Notes: generated from the sequence alone by a model not told the origin. A stretch of 64,000 nt of DNA from Agapanthus africanus (GCA_030015575.1 JASDDO010000016.1:104117241-104181240); one strand, 5' to 3'; shown: positions 11,770-23,479, counted from the stretch's first letter. Translations and numbers: made by a program.

Positions 11770-13416
11770 ATCGTTGATCGTCCCGAGCAAACTAGTTTAT
11801 TCAAGAGAAGGAGAAAAAGAAAGGAGAAAACTAAGCACACTTTCGTAGGCAAACACGATTGCACTGAGCATGTGCAACAAGCCGTTAAACCTCTAGGTGT
11901 CCCTAGTAGGAGGAGTGTTGTCTCCTGAGGGTTTTCAGCAGATTACACCCACAAAATCCTATAATAAAAGAGAGATGGTGAAATTTACATATAAAGATAA
12001 GAACCATAAAAGAAAGACTTTGAAAATAAGAGTTTCCAACTACACTAGCTTTTCAGTTGTCATGAGCCTTATTTTAATAGTCATCAAAAGATGTTAGAAA
12101 TCACATATCCCTCAATAAAACATCGTCTTTATTCTTCATTCCTACCTTTCATCCAAACATCGATCATATACCCTTACGTGTGTGAATAGAACATCCCTAC
12201 ACTCGGAGAATTCAATTCAAGCTATCATACTCTTGTCCATCTACCTCAGCACTTTTTAATTTGATGAATATTTAGATTAGCTCACACATTTTCATGCGAC
12301 CGTTAATACTTCTTGAGATACTAACCGACCGATTACTTATGTGCTTGCTGATTAGGTGATATTATTTTCCTCGTCTTGCACCACCTAAGGCTTAGCAGTG
12401 ACTCCCAAACCAGTTGGTCTAAGGCACTAGGTGATGAAGCACCCTCGCTATATTTTTTTATTGCTGCCTTGGCGATAACAAAACCAGTGTTCATTTTTAT
12501 TTTCACCATTTTTATATTTTCTTCATTTTTTATTTATTTCCTTCATACTTTGGCTTTAGACAAGAGCATTTCAAGGTATCCTCTACTATCACGAGTTTCA
12601 AGATGTGTGTAAGTGCATATAGTAGGGTATCAACATTCAAATGTTTGGCTTCCAGAATAGAAACTATTTTTTAGACTTATTTTTATCCTCAGATTAGTGA
12701 CTTCCTTCATCTTACTAACCCTTGGGACAACAGCTCATAACTACTTATTACTAGTTCGTTTAAGAAAACTTCTAATTTTCTTGGTTTTCTTAAACTATTC
12801 CTATCTTTTGGATGTAATTTTTCACTTTCTACTCTTTTGTTATAAAAGAATTTTTTTTTCTTAAAATTTTTTGAAAATGTTGTGCTTATGCAAAATATGA
12901 TGCAAATTGATGTGTAAATAAGCACAAACCTCCCCCAAACCTGTTTACAGCAGTGTCCACACTGTTGTCATCCGTTAAGCTCAAAAACCTGTAGACTTAG
13001 GCGGAAATTATTAATGGGGGCAAGAAAGTGAAAATCCTCCCCCAAACTTATTTTAGGCTCACATATTTGTAAAAATCATTTCTTTTCAAGAGCCAAAATA
13101 TACCACCCCCCCCAAACTTGAGTTAAACAATTTTTAATCTTTTAAAATCACACGAGGGGGTCAAGGTTATTGGTCAATGCCAAGCTTTGCAAAGACCGAA
13201 GGTCAATACCAACCATTCAAAAAATTTATCGATGAAGTACCAAGGATGGTGGAAGAACATGTCACCTTTCGACAAGAAGAAGTGGGGAGGTGATAAAAGC
13301 TGTAATGGAAAAGGATTGCGTCTCAATTTGGAGAGACGACACAGTGATAGTAATGATGGATTACTCGCATTATCATGATTGTCCAAAAGAAGGGGTGAAG
13401 GTCCAATTTCTTCATC
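11770..13416 (-). other. C non-coding interior in place of RT/RNase H/integrase
   Basis: No frame here resembles pol. The block is AT-rich. At 12926-13125 there are three C-rich tracts on the plus strand (CCTCCCCCAAACC, CCTCCCCCAAACTT, CCCCCCCAAACTTG) that look like extra copies of the polypurine tract. Confidence 0.7.
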
Positions 13417-14895
13417 TTAGAGTTGATTTATCTCAACACCCGTATCTTTTAAAAATGCGAGTTCATCAGCGAAAATTTTCTCAAAGCTTTCATCGATACC
13501 CCGAAGAATAATGTCATCAGAAAAAATGGGGTGATCATCAGACTCTATAAAAAGTTCCTCATTAGCGTTAGATGTTGACCCGGACAACTCGGTGGAAGAG
13601 TACATGGTTGGGTCAAACAACAACATATGAAAAGAGTCAGTATCATGAGGTTGATCAAATTCGCTGCTGTCGACATCCATTAATTCGACAGAATACACAT
13701 GAGCATAGGGTTCAGAGGGTTCACTTCCCAACTTGTAAATGTTAAGCTCAATTGACTTCTTTCCAAAGGATAGGGTCATAAAGCCGTTTCTACAATTGAT
13801 TACTGCGTTGGAAGTGACCAAAAAGGGTCGACCGAGTATCACCGGGATTTGATTGCGTGGGTTTGCTACAGGCTGTGTATCTATAACGATAAAGTCCACA
13901 GGGAATATGAATTCCCCGACTTTGATTAACACATCCTCTAGCTCACCCCTAGGTTGGGTGATAGATCGATCGGTCATCTGAAGAGTGCAATGCGCAGGTT
14001 TTAACTCTCCGATCCCTAATTGCTCATAAACAGAATACGGAAGCAAGTTAACACTAGCACCTAAATCGAGTAGAGCACGATTGATATTTTTACCCCCAAT
14101 AGAAATTGAAATTGTAGGACTTCCGGGGTCCTTTTGTTTCTTGGGTAGTTGTTGTGTAAAAGAAGTGCTCACATTACTCGCAAGGAAAACTTTTTTAGGT
14201 ACTTGAACTTTTCTCTTCCTAGTGCACAAGTCCTTTAGGATTTTTGCATATGACGGAACTTGTTGAATAGCATCTAGGAGAGGAATGTTTATGTTAACTT
14301 GCTTAAAAATTTCCACAATCTTCTCCATTTGTGGACTTGATCTGTTGCCCCTTAACCTGTTTGGATAAGGTGCTTTATCAATAAGGGTTTGGTCCAACAT
14401 TGGAGAAGTTTTTGGAGATGGAATGGATCCCAGAATTGGAGTGGGGATCGTTTTAGGTAGATTTGAGGAAATGGGCGAAGGGTTCGAGCCTTGGGGAAAA
14501 CGGAGAATAGGCTCAGGTGAAGGTGGGAGACTAGACGAATTAGGGGAAGAAGAAGAAGCTGGGGTATCATTGGTGTCACTATCATCACATTGCTCACCCA
14601 CTCGGTTATTCAGCACTTTTCCCGATCTCAACGTAGTAATGGAATTCACATTATGATTTTGTGAATGGCCAGGATTCGGTAGGGGTTGAGATGGGAGTTT
14701 CCCTTTCTCTCTCGCACTCATTGCGGCGTTCAACTGTGCAATTTGGTTTTCTATTGATTTAATACTCTCACCGTGGGAGGCAGAGTTTTTCTGTATGGTA
14801 TCAATAGAAGATTTCATATCAGCCGACATTTGAATGGTATGTTTCATAAACATATCCAAAGTTTGTGCGAGTGAAGAGTTGTCAGTACCGGCCAC
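13417..14895 (-). pseudogene. C gag C-terminal part plus aspartic protease
   Basis: A 492-residue open piece in the same frame as 14932-16122, split from it only by one TAA. Residues 1 to about 230 are low-complexity (Ser/Pro-rich) gag tail. Residues about 255-380 are a retroviral-type aspartic protease: the active-site loop ALLDLGASVNLLP has its Asp near residue 276, and IPVILGRPF is the conserved hydrophobic-Gly segment near the end. This protease would cleave Gag in the particle. The frame stops at 13417 about 100 residues after the protease, with no RT following. The loop DLGA, rather than DTGA/DSGA, is normal for Athila-like proteins. Confidence 0.87.
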
Positions 14896-14931
14896 TTGTG
14901 GTGTAGATGTGTTGGCCGGATTTTGAAAATT

Positions 14932-16122
14932 TTATGACTGAAAGGGGAGCTGACTTTGTGGTTGTGGTTGCTGTGGAGGAGGTCTTTGATAATTGCTTTG
15001 TTGGTTTTGGTTCCAAGCAAAATTAGGATGATTCCTCCATCCTTGATTGTACGTGGAAGAATAAGGATTGTTTCTAGGTCGCTGATGAAAAGCGGCATTA
15101 GTTTGAAACGATGCATTCATAGGGCATTCTTCCGTTAAGTGTGAAGGATCCGAACAGCAACCACAGACGGTCTTAGGAAGCGTGACCTGATTTAGGGAGA
15201 ATGATGAGAACTTGTTCTCAATAGCGTCGAGTTTCTTCTGTATCGCTGCCATTTTGGCTTTTACTGCGATGGAAACATCGAGCTGGTGAATACCTCCCCT
15301 AGATGAAGGTGGTCTTACGCTTTCCCACTGCAAAGTGTTTTCAGCGAGATCTTCCAGATATTTCCATGCTTCACCATCATCTTTAGACATGAAGTTGCAT
15401 TGACACATTGTTTCAAGCATCTGCTTTGTCGCTGGATTAATGCCCTCATATATAATTCGACATAAATCCCATCTTTGTATTCCATGATAAGGACATTGGA
15501 CAAGCAGATCCTTGAAACGTTCAAAACACTTCCAAAATGGTTCATTAGGAAGCTGGATGAACTGGTTGATCTCGCTCCTAATATGGGCAGTCTTATGGTT
15601 TGGGTAAAACTTCTTAAGAAATGCTATGACGAATTCATCCCAATTAGTGATAGAATGTACGGCAGTATTATAAAGCCATTTTTCTGCCAAGTCGCACAGT
15701 GTGAATGGAAGAAGACGCAAGCGCATAGTATCGACAGTCAACTGTGAAGTACCCATCATTGCGCATACGTTTTCGAATTTGGTGATGAAAATGTACGCGT
15801 CTTCCGACTCAAGCCCGTGAAATTTGGGCAGCAGATTGATGTAGTAGGGTTTAATTTCGAAATTATCCTCGTTAGGTGGTGGAAGAGATAGACAAGTGGG
15901 AAGAGGACCACGGATAGGATAGCATCTCTCTTGGAGAGAGATGCGCGGTGGATTCTGCGCACCTACGGGCGGTGGCAGCGTGGTGTTATATTCTGATGGA
16001 GTGTCGTCCATCTCGGTCATGGTGTGTGGTAGGGGAAAAGAAGATGAAGAAGTACCGATTTCGGAGTCGATAGCAGGAACGCGGACAAGACGGGCACTAG
16101 GATCCCGTGTCCAGCCGAGCAT
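14932..16122 (-). pseudogene. C gag (capsid and zinc knuckle)
   Basis: A 396-residue open piece that begins at ATG 16122 and ends at TAA 14932-14934. The capsid-like region includes FEIKPYYINLLPKFHGL and the following helix-rich part typical of the plant retrotransposon gag family. A C-X2-C-X4-H-X4-C zinc knuckle (CGCCSDPSHLTEEC) lies near residues 320-333, followed by a Gln/Pro-rich tail. Gag forms the virus-like particle and binds element RNA. The TAA lies in the tail and the same frame continues into the protease piece, so it is either a single nonsense mutation or a readthrough stop; nothing next to it tells which. Confidence 0.88.
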
Positions 16123-16935
16123 GCACTAAGCGGGTTTAGTGCAAGTGGCAGCGTGTGTGTGATTTAAAATTGGTTTGTTTTGAAAAAAGTGGGACACAAG
16201 ACAAATCACTCAAAAATGCACAAACAACCCTAGAACTAAGGTTACCTAGGTCAGTCTCTAGACCGCTCCTAGACTTCCAAAGGACAAGCCGCAGGATAAA
16301 TCCTCTACCGCCTCTTTACTACTCTTGTAGCCAGGTAAGTGCCAGGTGAGTGGGAGGCTCCCCACTACGAAAGTAGTGGTCCTAATTAAGTAACCACTCG
16401 CCTCGGACACACTTGCCCAGGCACCACAAAAGTAATGCGGATAAGCGATAGATTACCCACGACCTTCCTCTGTCCTTAATGAGCGCGACAGTCCTTAGAG
16501 TCTGGTCTAGATATTTTTTAAATTAATGAAGGGTTGATGCAGATGCTCGGTTTGTAATTTGTGGGGCTTAGGAAGGGTGATGAAATCCCCACCTGATCTG
16601 GATTTGGTCTTTGCCCCTTAAAGTCCGTATTAAAATATGCAAAACAAAACCAATCACAAAACTTTTGCAAAAAGATTTTTGAGCGGCGCTATTTTGCAAA
16701 GAATCCTGCAGAAAATAGATTCTATTGGATTTGAGAGGAGAGAGAAGGAGTTAAGAAAGATACCAGAGAAGTTTAAACCCTAGATCTCCTGTTTCCTCAA
16801 GTCTGTGACTCCAGATCTTCTTGCAAAAATTCACGCACAAATCGTTAAATATGCAATTTGCAGTTTTGTTTTAATAATGATATGAATCGTCTAAGAATTC
16901 AACACAAATAGTAAGAATAAAAAAATTACGCACGT
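16123..16935 (-). other. C 5' untranslated leader
   Basis: About 0.8 kb between the primer-binding site and the gag ATG. No open frame of note and no similarity to the copia leaders noticed. Confidence 0.6.
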
Positions 16936-16954
16936 ATCCCCGGCAACGGCGCCA
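16936..16954 (-). other. C primer-binding site (tRNA-Asp)
   Basis: The plus strand reads ATCCCCGGCAACGGCGCCA, the last 19 nt of plant tRNA-Asp(GUC) including CCA. In sense it follows the 5' LTR by 2 bp. Confidence 0.93.
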
Positions 16955-16956
16955 TT

Positions 16957-18386
16957 TGATTGATTCGAAAAAGTGTAGTTTGTAGTTAACCGCAATCAGA
17001 ACGGTGTCACGTGTAGCTAGACCGAGATGAGTATGGGTCGTCCTCAGGGAAACGTTGAATCTTTTACTCTTACTTTAGTTGTGTTGAAAAAGGGGAGGAA
17101 TAAAGAATTTTGTGAATGGTTTCTAGATCTACGTTAAACAAGAATGCAAAAATATAGATCTAGATTATTTTAGGGATGTAGTTAATATAATAAGAGGGCT
17201 TGTAGGGTTCGTTAGGATTTAGTAGTTATGGATGATTAATTAAAAGTTACCCTTTTTATCCTTTAATAGATTTAAAACTAGAACGACGGTGATGCGTGTA
17301 GATTAGGGTTTCTGGAGGGAAAAGGAATCCCACTCTTAACCCTTATCTCGACACGGAACTCCGTTCATATCTAACCTTTACCAAAACAATCATTAATCTA
17401 ATCTCTAATCGCGGTCGGGACTAACAAAGAATTGTTAGCGCGCCCGATTAGGATGTTAATGATTCTTTTGATAAAGTTCATAAACTTTATAGGACTTAAA
17501 AAGTGTTTAGCGATGTTCATCATCCATTAGCCTACCTTAATCCTACGAACCCTAACAAGCGGAGAATTACTCGCGCATGTTGGGAGAAAGAGAGATGGAG
17601 AGAAAATGCATAATTAAACTACGAAGAAATAGAATAGGAAAAAGAGCTACCTTTATTAATCAAAAATATTCATTACACTTTGATCCCTAAGAAAATGATT
17701 ACAAATACTAGTTTGCTTCTCGATCTCTTCCAAGGAGGTAGATGAACCGTTGATGATCAGCCTGGATGCGTGAGCCGTCTTGGACTTCGTGATCCCGTCG
17801 GCTTGATGATTTTTCCAAGAGGCTCTCGGTCCATATTTATAGTCCAAAGCCAGAAACCTTTGCTTCCAAATTAGGGAAATAATAGTGGAGAATCTCCTAA
17901 AAATTGCGCAGCATCTAAATCTTCTTTATGACCGCAGATCCACGGCCATTCAATCTCAGCCCTTGATCAAATTTCTTAGGCTCTGTATTTGTGACATTTG
18001 GCGATCCTTGGAACCTTTATAACATGGAAATCTTCTCGTGGTTGCTGCCAGACTTGGTCTCCAAGTTTTGCTTTCTTAATTAGGCAAGTTTTCTTTAACA
18101 ACTTGATTTCCTTGATTTTAGTCTTGAAAAATTCTGCACAACTTGGAAAAATTCTGCACAACAACTCAAATAATATTTAGTAGACTTTGTTCTACTAGGA
18201 TTTGGTCAATGATATTATTTGCATACATTTTCCTACCAAATGCTAATTATAATATATCAACACATGGAAAATATTATTTTTACAGATAAACCCTCATATG
18301 TATGATATATTATAATAAAGACCTTTTTTAATATGGAAATAGTAGGGAAAATGTAATAACAAATGAGCAGTTTTATCAACTGAACA
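16957..18386 (-). repeat. C 5' LTR (right copy)
   Basis: Partner of 10296-11754 with few substitutions. It lacks one palindrome unit (29 bp), and the remaining unit has decayed by CG-to-CA changes to ACCGCAGATCCACGG near 17931. Confidence 0.92.
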
Positions 18387-18391
18387 ATATT
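18387..18391. repeat. Target-site duplication of C, right (ATATT)
   Basis: Matches 10291-10295. Confidence 0.93.
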
Positions 18392-18766
18392 ACACGTTAA
18401 ACTAGGTACACAAAAACAGTTGCGCAAAACCAAAATATGTCCACTCGTCAATCCTAGGTGATAATCCCCTACGGACACAGCACCCACGCTAGCTCCGTTA
18501 GCAACCTGGAAGGTCATATCACCAACCTTCAGCATTCTACGTTCTCTCAGTGCCTGCATTGAATTGTATATATGAGATCCTGATCCGGTATCCAATACCC
18601 AGGAAGTAGAGTTGATTGACAGACAATTTTCAATTACAAACACACCTGAAGTCAAAGCCACAGCTTGCTTCGGTTCCTGGTTCTTGGCAATCCAAGCTTT
18701 GCAATCTTTCTTCCAATGGCCTTTTCTACGAAAGTGGAAGCACTCATCCTTTGCCACTACTGGCAT
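18387..18766 (-). pseudogene. B zinc knuckle and aspartic protease (upstream of C)
   Basis: Open minus-strand frame from 18766 to the C junction. It starts with a damaged zinc knuckle (CFHFRRKGHWKKDC, second Cys replaced) and then the copia protease with the active-site motif DTGSGSH (Asp at residue 59) and the LTSGHILVL segment. The protease releases Gag, integrase and RT from the polyprotein. It shares the frame of gag (19540) and, after removing C, of integrase. It is cut by C and preceded by in-frame stops, so it is not functional. Confidence 0.87.
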
Positions 18767-19540
18767 TGCAACCTTTGTCTTTCCCTTAGCTCACACCTTA
18801 CCAACACCTCCTCTAGGTTTAGTAGCGGCCTTCTTCTTCCTTCCTTTGGCCCTAGCCTTAGACCCGGAAGAGGAAGCACCGCGAACAAACATAGTGGGTG
18901 TTTCCCTTGCTTTCTGCAAGGTGCCCTCTACACTCCTCAACATGTTAAGGAGTTCTGGAAGTTCAACTTCTTTTCATTGAATGTTGAAATTCAGAATAAA
19001 CTGGGCGTAGGTGGAAGGGAGGGACTGAAGAACTAAGTCTGTATAGAGCTCGTTCTCCAAAGTCGTCCCGAGTTTCGCGAGCTCTTCTATATAGCCAATC
19101 ATCTTTAGGACATGTTCTCCTACAGATGATCCGACGGCCAGCCTCGACTGAAACAAGTTCTTCGAGGTCTCGTATCTTGCTATACGAGATTGATCTCCAT
19201 ACAAATCTTTTGTATGGAGAAATATGGATTCAAGATCCATATCCCCGTGCCTCCTTTGATGTTCATTATTCATAGAGGCAAGCACGATGCATTTGGCCTT
19301 CGTGCAATCTAACTCCCAGGTCTTGTGGATTTCCTTATCCGCAATACTGGAATCTGGACCAGGGACAGCAGGTGCCTTAGCAGTAAGGACATACCCTAAT
19401 TTGTCATAAGTTAAAGCCATCTTAACATTCTGGAACCAATCTTTATAGTTTGGCCCTGTCAAAATATTTTTCTCTAATAGTAACTTAAGGCCTGTCATGT
19501 TTTGGGTTGCTGCAATGAGAGAGAGGGAACACTTTAGCAT
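18767..19540 (-). pseudogene. B gag
   Basis: Gag makes the particle shell. The frame opens at ATG 19540 and gives 188 residues of the copia gag (UBN2-type) family, including GPNYKDWFQNVKMAL and LLQSLP-like helix motifs. A TGA at 18974-18976 ends it, but the same frame continues through LLNMLRSVE and a Lys/Arg-rich RNA-binding tail to a second stop near 18790, then to the zinc knuckle. The start is supported by G, which keeps the same ATG context, and by E and F, which have ACG at that place. Confidence 0.87.
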
Positions 19541-19992
19541 GATACTCTTGGAAGTTTAGAGTGGTTTTTAGTTTATCTAAACAAGATGGCTCCCACTGTT
19601 TTTCGAATCCCTCCTCAAACCAAAAAGGAAGAACTAGTCAGGACTATTCTCACCGCACAATACTTGCTTAACCGTTCAGCCAGGCCGGTGTCGGTACTTC
19701 GAGGGAGGTTTTACGATGCTTTCGCGAAGTTTTTTAATTAAATAACCTCTTTTCTCTGGGGGCATAACCCCGCTGACACCTTTCTCGACACCTACTTGGT
19801 TTATAGCATTGATCGTTAAGTGACGAATCTCCTGATGAGTAGCGGATACTCACAGTAGGATCGGGATCCAAATATCATCGTGTGATAAAGCTGAAGGAAT
19901 CCTACCAAAATTATCACACTCCAAATGGTATGCATCTCTTTGCAAATTTCAGTTTCTTTAGAAATTCCCGATATAAATTTCTGCCCCATGCT

Positions 19993-20200
19993 CTTATGAC
20001 CTTGGCGTTGGTCAAAATGTCATAAGTCACATGTCAAGTTCTACCCATCATTATCTTGTTAATTTGAACCCATCCGTACATACCCCTGACGTTGGCCAAA
20101 TGATAATACGACTGTCCCAAACTAACTCATCTATCTATTCAACAAATGAATACCTAGCAGCTACCAAACACTATGCCTTGGCGTTGGTCAAAATACATAG
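19993..20200 (-). other. B triple stem-loop cassette (tetraloop CAAC)
   Basis: Three stem-loops. The outer stems are CTTATGA/TCATAAG (19993-19999 / 20020-20026), CGTA/TACG (20075-20078 / 20107-20110) and CTATG/CATAG (20171-20175 / 20196-20200). Each encloses a near-identical inner motif (plus strand CCTTGGCGTTGGTCAAAA at 20000 and 20176, CCTGACGTTGGCCAAA near 20085). In sense the loop is CAAC in all three. Confidence 0.8.
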
Positions 20201-20523
20201 CTTGAATACTGCTGAATATCCAAATGAAATGACGGAGGGCTACGAATGGTTTTGGCGAAACCGTGAACGTAGTGAACTTGATATGATCGAAGGAACCTGA
20301 TAGCTTTTAAAAGGAGTGGTTAAAGCTCCGCAATTTAAAAAATATCCTCTGTTTTAAAATAACCGAGTGGTTTCTTTTAAACTGTTCCAACGATTCAACT
20401 TTAGTTTATTTTCTTTGCATTAATATAATGCATCCCATCAATTATCCTATCATTGCAGAAAACAACGAAAATACAACGTCCTCTTATACCATCTGCATTC
20501 GCCACTGGGTCCCGTCATTCACC

Positions 20524-20544
20524 CGTTAGGTTACTTAACTAACG
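20524..20544 (-). other. B conserved leader hairpin CGTTAG-N9-CTAACG
   Basis: The 6-bp stem and its flanks (GGGTCCCGTC before; ACAGAGCGGGG-like sequence after) are conserved at 30390-30410 (E), 47611-47631 (F) and 59692-59712 (G). Confidence 0.75.
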
Positions 20545-21311
20545 ACAGAGCGGGGGCTAGGCTAGCGCGGGTGTAAAACATAAGTGACGTCTAATAGATA
20601 TCATATATAGATATTGTACATTCTTCAGACGCAATAATAGGCATTCCAGATCACAGATGAACATATTGGATTTTCTACGAATCCGCATTCCTTTTGAGCC
20701 TGCAAAGAAAGACGGATTACACAGTCGCGATGAATAGCCAAAACCACACCCTAGACCCCTACGGGTATGGCAAACTACCCGCCAAGTACCCGAAGTGAAG
20801 CGGTCTCCCTCAACAACGTGAGTAGGCCACTAAACACTTTAAAGTACCCGGTAGTTTGTGTATCCCATCTTGGGTCTATCCTAAGAGCAGAAATCGGTAA
20901 ATGAAATAATACAACGGTGGCTACAACCTCAGCCCGGATGTGCCCCGCAAAAGAATATTACAACAATTTACAAATTACATTTGAATGAAAGAAACACTCG
21001 TCTCACATCCCCGGCTATCCATTCACGACAATCCAACAAGTCCACAAACACAAACCATTACAGAAATGTGCAACCCCCTGCTAACCGACATACTAGCAGT
21101 TAGGGGAGGTTTACGAACACATTAAACAAAACACAGATATAATCAAGTTAGCCAGACATCTTAGAATTTCGATCAAGCAAACACAAATGATTCTACTCCA
21201 AATAATTCTCTGTGCACCTGAAACCTGAGCAGAAACAGAACATCCCAGAAAATACAAAATTAACACAGAAGAGTTACTGGGGAATTTTGGGCTGACTCAG
21301 CTCCAACCCGG

Positions 21312-21360
21312 CCGCGGATCCACGGCGGATCGCTTCAGATCGGCCGCGTTTCCACGGTGG
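21312..21360. repeat. B paired GC palindromes near the primer-binding site
   Basis: CCGCGGATCCACGG at 21312-21325 and CCGCGTTTCCACGG starting 31 bp later (21343). They lie roughly 195-240 nt downstream of the primer-binding site in sense. Confidence 0.75.
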
Positions 21361-21553
21361 TTTGGCCGAGTAAGGATCCCAAATTTCACCAGTAATCTTA
21401 TAATTCCCTGCTTGTATTTTTAAGGGTCCCTGAAAATTTTTTAGACCCCGTTTTAAAATCGGCAGAAAAATGGTGAAAAAGTCGTATTTTTGGGTTCGTT
21501 TTGCGATCAAATTTCTAACGACTTTGCTAAAAAGTTAGTTATGGTTTAGCGAG

Positions 21554-21565
21554 GCTCTGATACCA
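21554..21565 (-). other. B primer-binding site (tRNA-iMet)
   Basis: The plus strand reads GCTCTGATACCA, so sense is TGGTATCAGAGC, 1 bp inside the 5' LTR. Confidence 0.93.
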
Positions 21566-21566
21566 C

Positions 21567-23479
21567 TGTAAGTCGACGTTAGACACCCCACATGATGCGG
21601 GGAGGAGGAATAGGTAAACAATCATTTTGTTTAAACTAACATCGACTAACTTTACGGATCTTTGCTAAACCCTAACTAACAACAACATAGAAGGGATTAG
21701 CTACTATGAAAGATGATTATACCTAATGAATCAAGTCCTTCTTGTTCTCGTTGACCACCTCCTCGTCGGCCTCCTCGTTGTGATAGAAGATCCACCCGAG
21801 AGCTACTTCTCCAAGCTTAACCTCTCACTTGAGGTAACTAGGTTGCTAAGAGTGCTAATCAAAGTAACCTAGAGGATATAGAATATGATTAGGGATCTAT
21901 TAGTCTTGCTAACCCTTGGATCTCAACACATGAGAGGTTAGGGTTAGTTCTTTGAAGAGAGAGAGCTTGAGGAGAGAGAAGGTGAGAGTGAGAATGATAT
22001 GAATTATGTCTCTTTTGTTATATATAATGAAGCATAAAGAATATCAAATAAATCATTATTTGATATTAACAACCATGCTTCATTTAATACATACAATGAA
22101 TCATCTCATGAGTCATTAAGCAATAAATTCTTCATTAACTCATTTGGATGATTCATCTCATGAGTCACTAATCCATTTAATGCAAATGCCACCTAAGCCT
22201 CCAACTCATCAATCTTCTAGAAGCTTCTCGACTAATTATGAGAATGCCCCTCCCATCCGTGAAAACACGGAAATACTGAGACTGTATAAATCCGATAATC
22301 CAATACTAGAATCTGGCTTAAACCAAAGCCTGCTAGTATAAACTGTCCGAATAGCGTACGTGCGTAAAAACACGTATTTGTCCGAACCCTGTCGTAAAAC
22401 CATACGACCTCTATATCGTTTCGCCCGAAGCAGGGAAACTCTCTGTGTGGGACTCTAAAGACTCGACACTACGCTGGCAGTGGGTTTAACCATAGACCGC
22501 AAGCGGCACTAGCTGTACATAACGGTTCCCAGGTAGATGTCGATAAGAAGGCCGATGAGGAAACCCATCCGAACTCCTACTGAGCCTGATATGACAATCT
22601 CCGTACAGTCCGGTCTATTCGTCTAAGACTATCGCATATCGGGCCTTGGGGGCGGCAAGCGTCGGTCCCCTAAAAGTTGTATAAGTCGTGTCGGAGTGAA
22701 GCCCATTACACCTTGAGAAGCTACTGGAAAACCTACCAGTAATTCTCGTCCGCCCTGGCCAGGGACTTTGCGTAATGGCTCTCCAAACACAGCGCGATAT
22801 CAACTCCCAATACCGGGAGAGACGAATCCTATCTAACCGCCACTGCCTCCAAGTGCTTCGGGACTGCACCCAACTGCTACCTGTTTGCACGACTTCTTTG
22901 AGCCATGGTAGGGTAGCAATCTAAGAACAGTGGGAACACACTCGAGGCGAAGCAGCAGTGTCAAGTCTGTGGACTATGCTGTACTCATGTCGCCTAGGAA
23001 CTTTTAACTGACGACGGGTATAATACCAACCAACAGTTCCCTGCGAGTCCTGTCCGGTGTACCCGTAACCCAGTGAGCACCTGTATACTATCTCCAGTAC
23101 AACGTACTAATAGCTGTGGGACAGACCATTTCCCCAACTGGGATGAGAAGCGTACACACTAGTCTACTCCGGAGTTTCGATGCCCTGTCTCGACAATCCT
23201 ACGACTAGGGACCTGAAAAAGGATGTGCTTGTAGACTACCCAGCCCCCACTAGTGTGACTGCCATCACAACGCTGGTAGTCAAGCAAGATCCTAAGAGCT
23301 CTATCAATATGTATTCTCGATATGCTAACATATACACATATTAAGATAGAAATAAACAAAGTAGCATACTACCATATTTAGCAAGACTGTTAATATAACT
23401 GTGATTATCCCAAGCTTCCATTAAGTAATATACAAGCTAGTATGATACAATAATGGCCCCTAGGGCATATACACTAACA
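21567..23479 (-). repeat. B 5' LTR (right copy)
   Basis: Partner of 5544-7454. In element sense it is the promoter-bearing LTR and is followed by the primer-binding site. Confidence 0.93.
22019..22027 (-). promoter_or_regulatory. Possible TATA box in the B 5' LTR
   Basis: TTATATATA in sense, about 1.45 kb into the 1.9-kb LTR and also present in the other LTR (5997-6005). The position suits a long copia LTR, but the LTR is AT-rich and no start site can be seen. Confidence 0.3.

Larger units (their letters stand above)
10296..18386 (-). mobile_element. C: Athila-like Ty3/gypsy element with gag-protease only (non-autonomous)
   Basis: Seen: LTRs 1,459 and 1,430 bp, 5-bp TSD ATATT, a primer-binding site matching tRNA-Asp, a polypurine tract AAGTTTGGGGGTATT, and a gag plus aspartic protease on the minus strand. 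The 5.2-kb interior has no RT, RNase H or integrase: the 1.65 kb between the protease and the 3' LTR is non-coding. Known: the tRNA-Asp site and the gag/protease sequence are typical of Athila, and plant elements keeping only gag (TR-GAG) are known to be mobilised in trans. C is inserted in the protease region of B, in the same orientation. Confidence 0.92.
19541..21553 (-). other. B untranslated leader (about 2.0 kb)
   Basis: A long non-coding leader between the primer-binding site and gag. It has three structured blocks shared with E, F and G: paired GC palindromes (21312-21360), a CGTTAG/CTAACG hairpin (20524-20544) and a triple stem-loop cassette (19993-20200). The open frame at 20031-20300 is a by-product of the cassette and is not conserved as protein. 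Confidence 0.75.
5544..23479 (-). mobile_element. B: Ty1/copia element (Angela-like), all domains present but broken, interrupted by C
   Basis: Seen: LTRs of 1,911 and 1,913 bp in TG...CA form, 5-bp TSD, tRNA-Met primer-binding site at 21554-21565, polypurine tract at 7455-7468, and minus-strand gag, protease, integrase, RT and RNase H in the order typical of copia. Without C the element is about 9.8 kb. The long LTR and the sense-strand start TGTTAGTGTATATGC resemble the Angela/BARE group, so I assign it there with moderate confidence. It sits antisense in the 3' LTR of A1. The two LTRs differ more than those of E and F, so B is the older insertion, though its frames are better preserved. 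Confidence 0.93.

Noticed and set aside
16936-16954. Possible tRNA-Asp gene
   Set aside because: Only the 3' 19 nt match, at the exact primer-binding position; no upstream tRNA body.
22615-22890. 91-codon minus-strand frame in the B LTR with a relative at 6620-6865
   Set aside because: LTR copies share it by descent; it has no domain and related LTRs (E, F) encode different frames at the same place.
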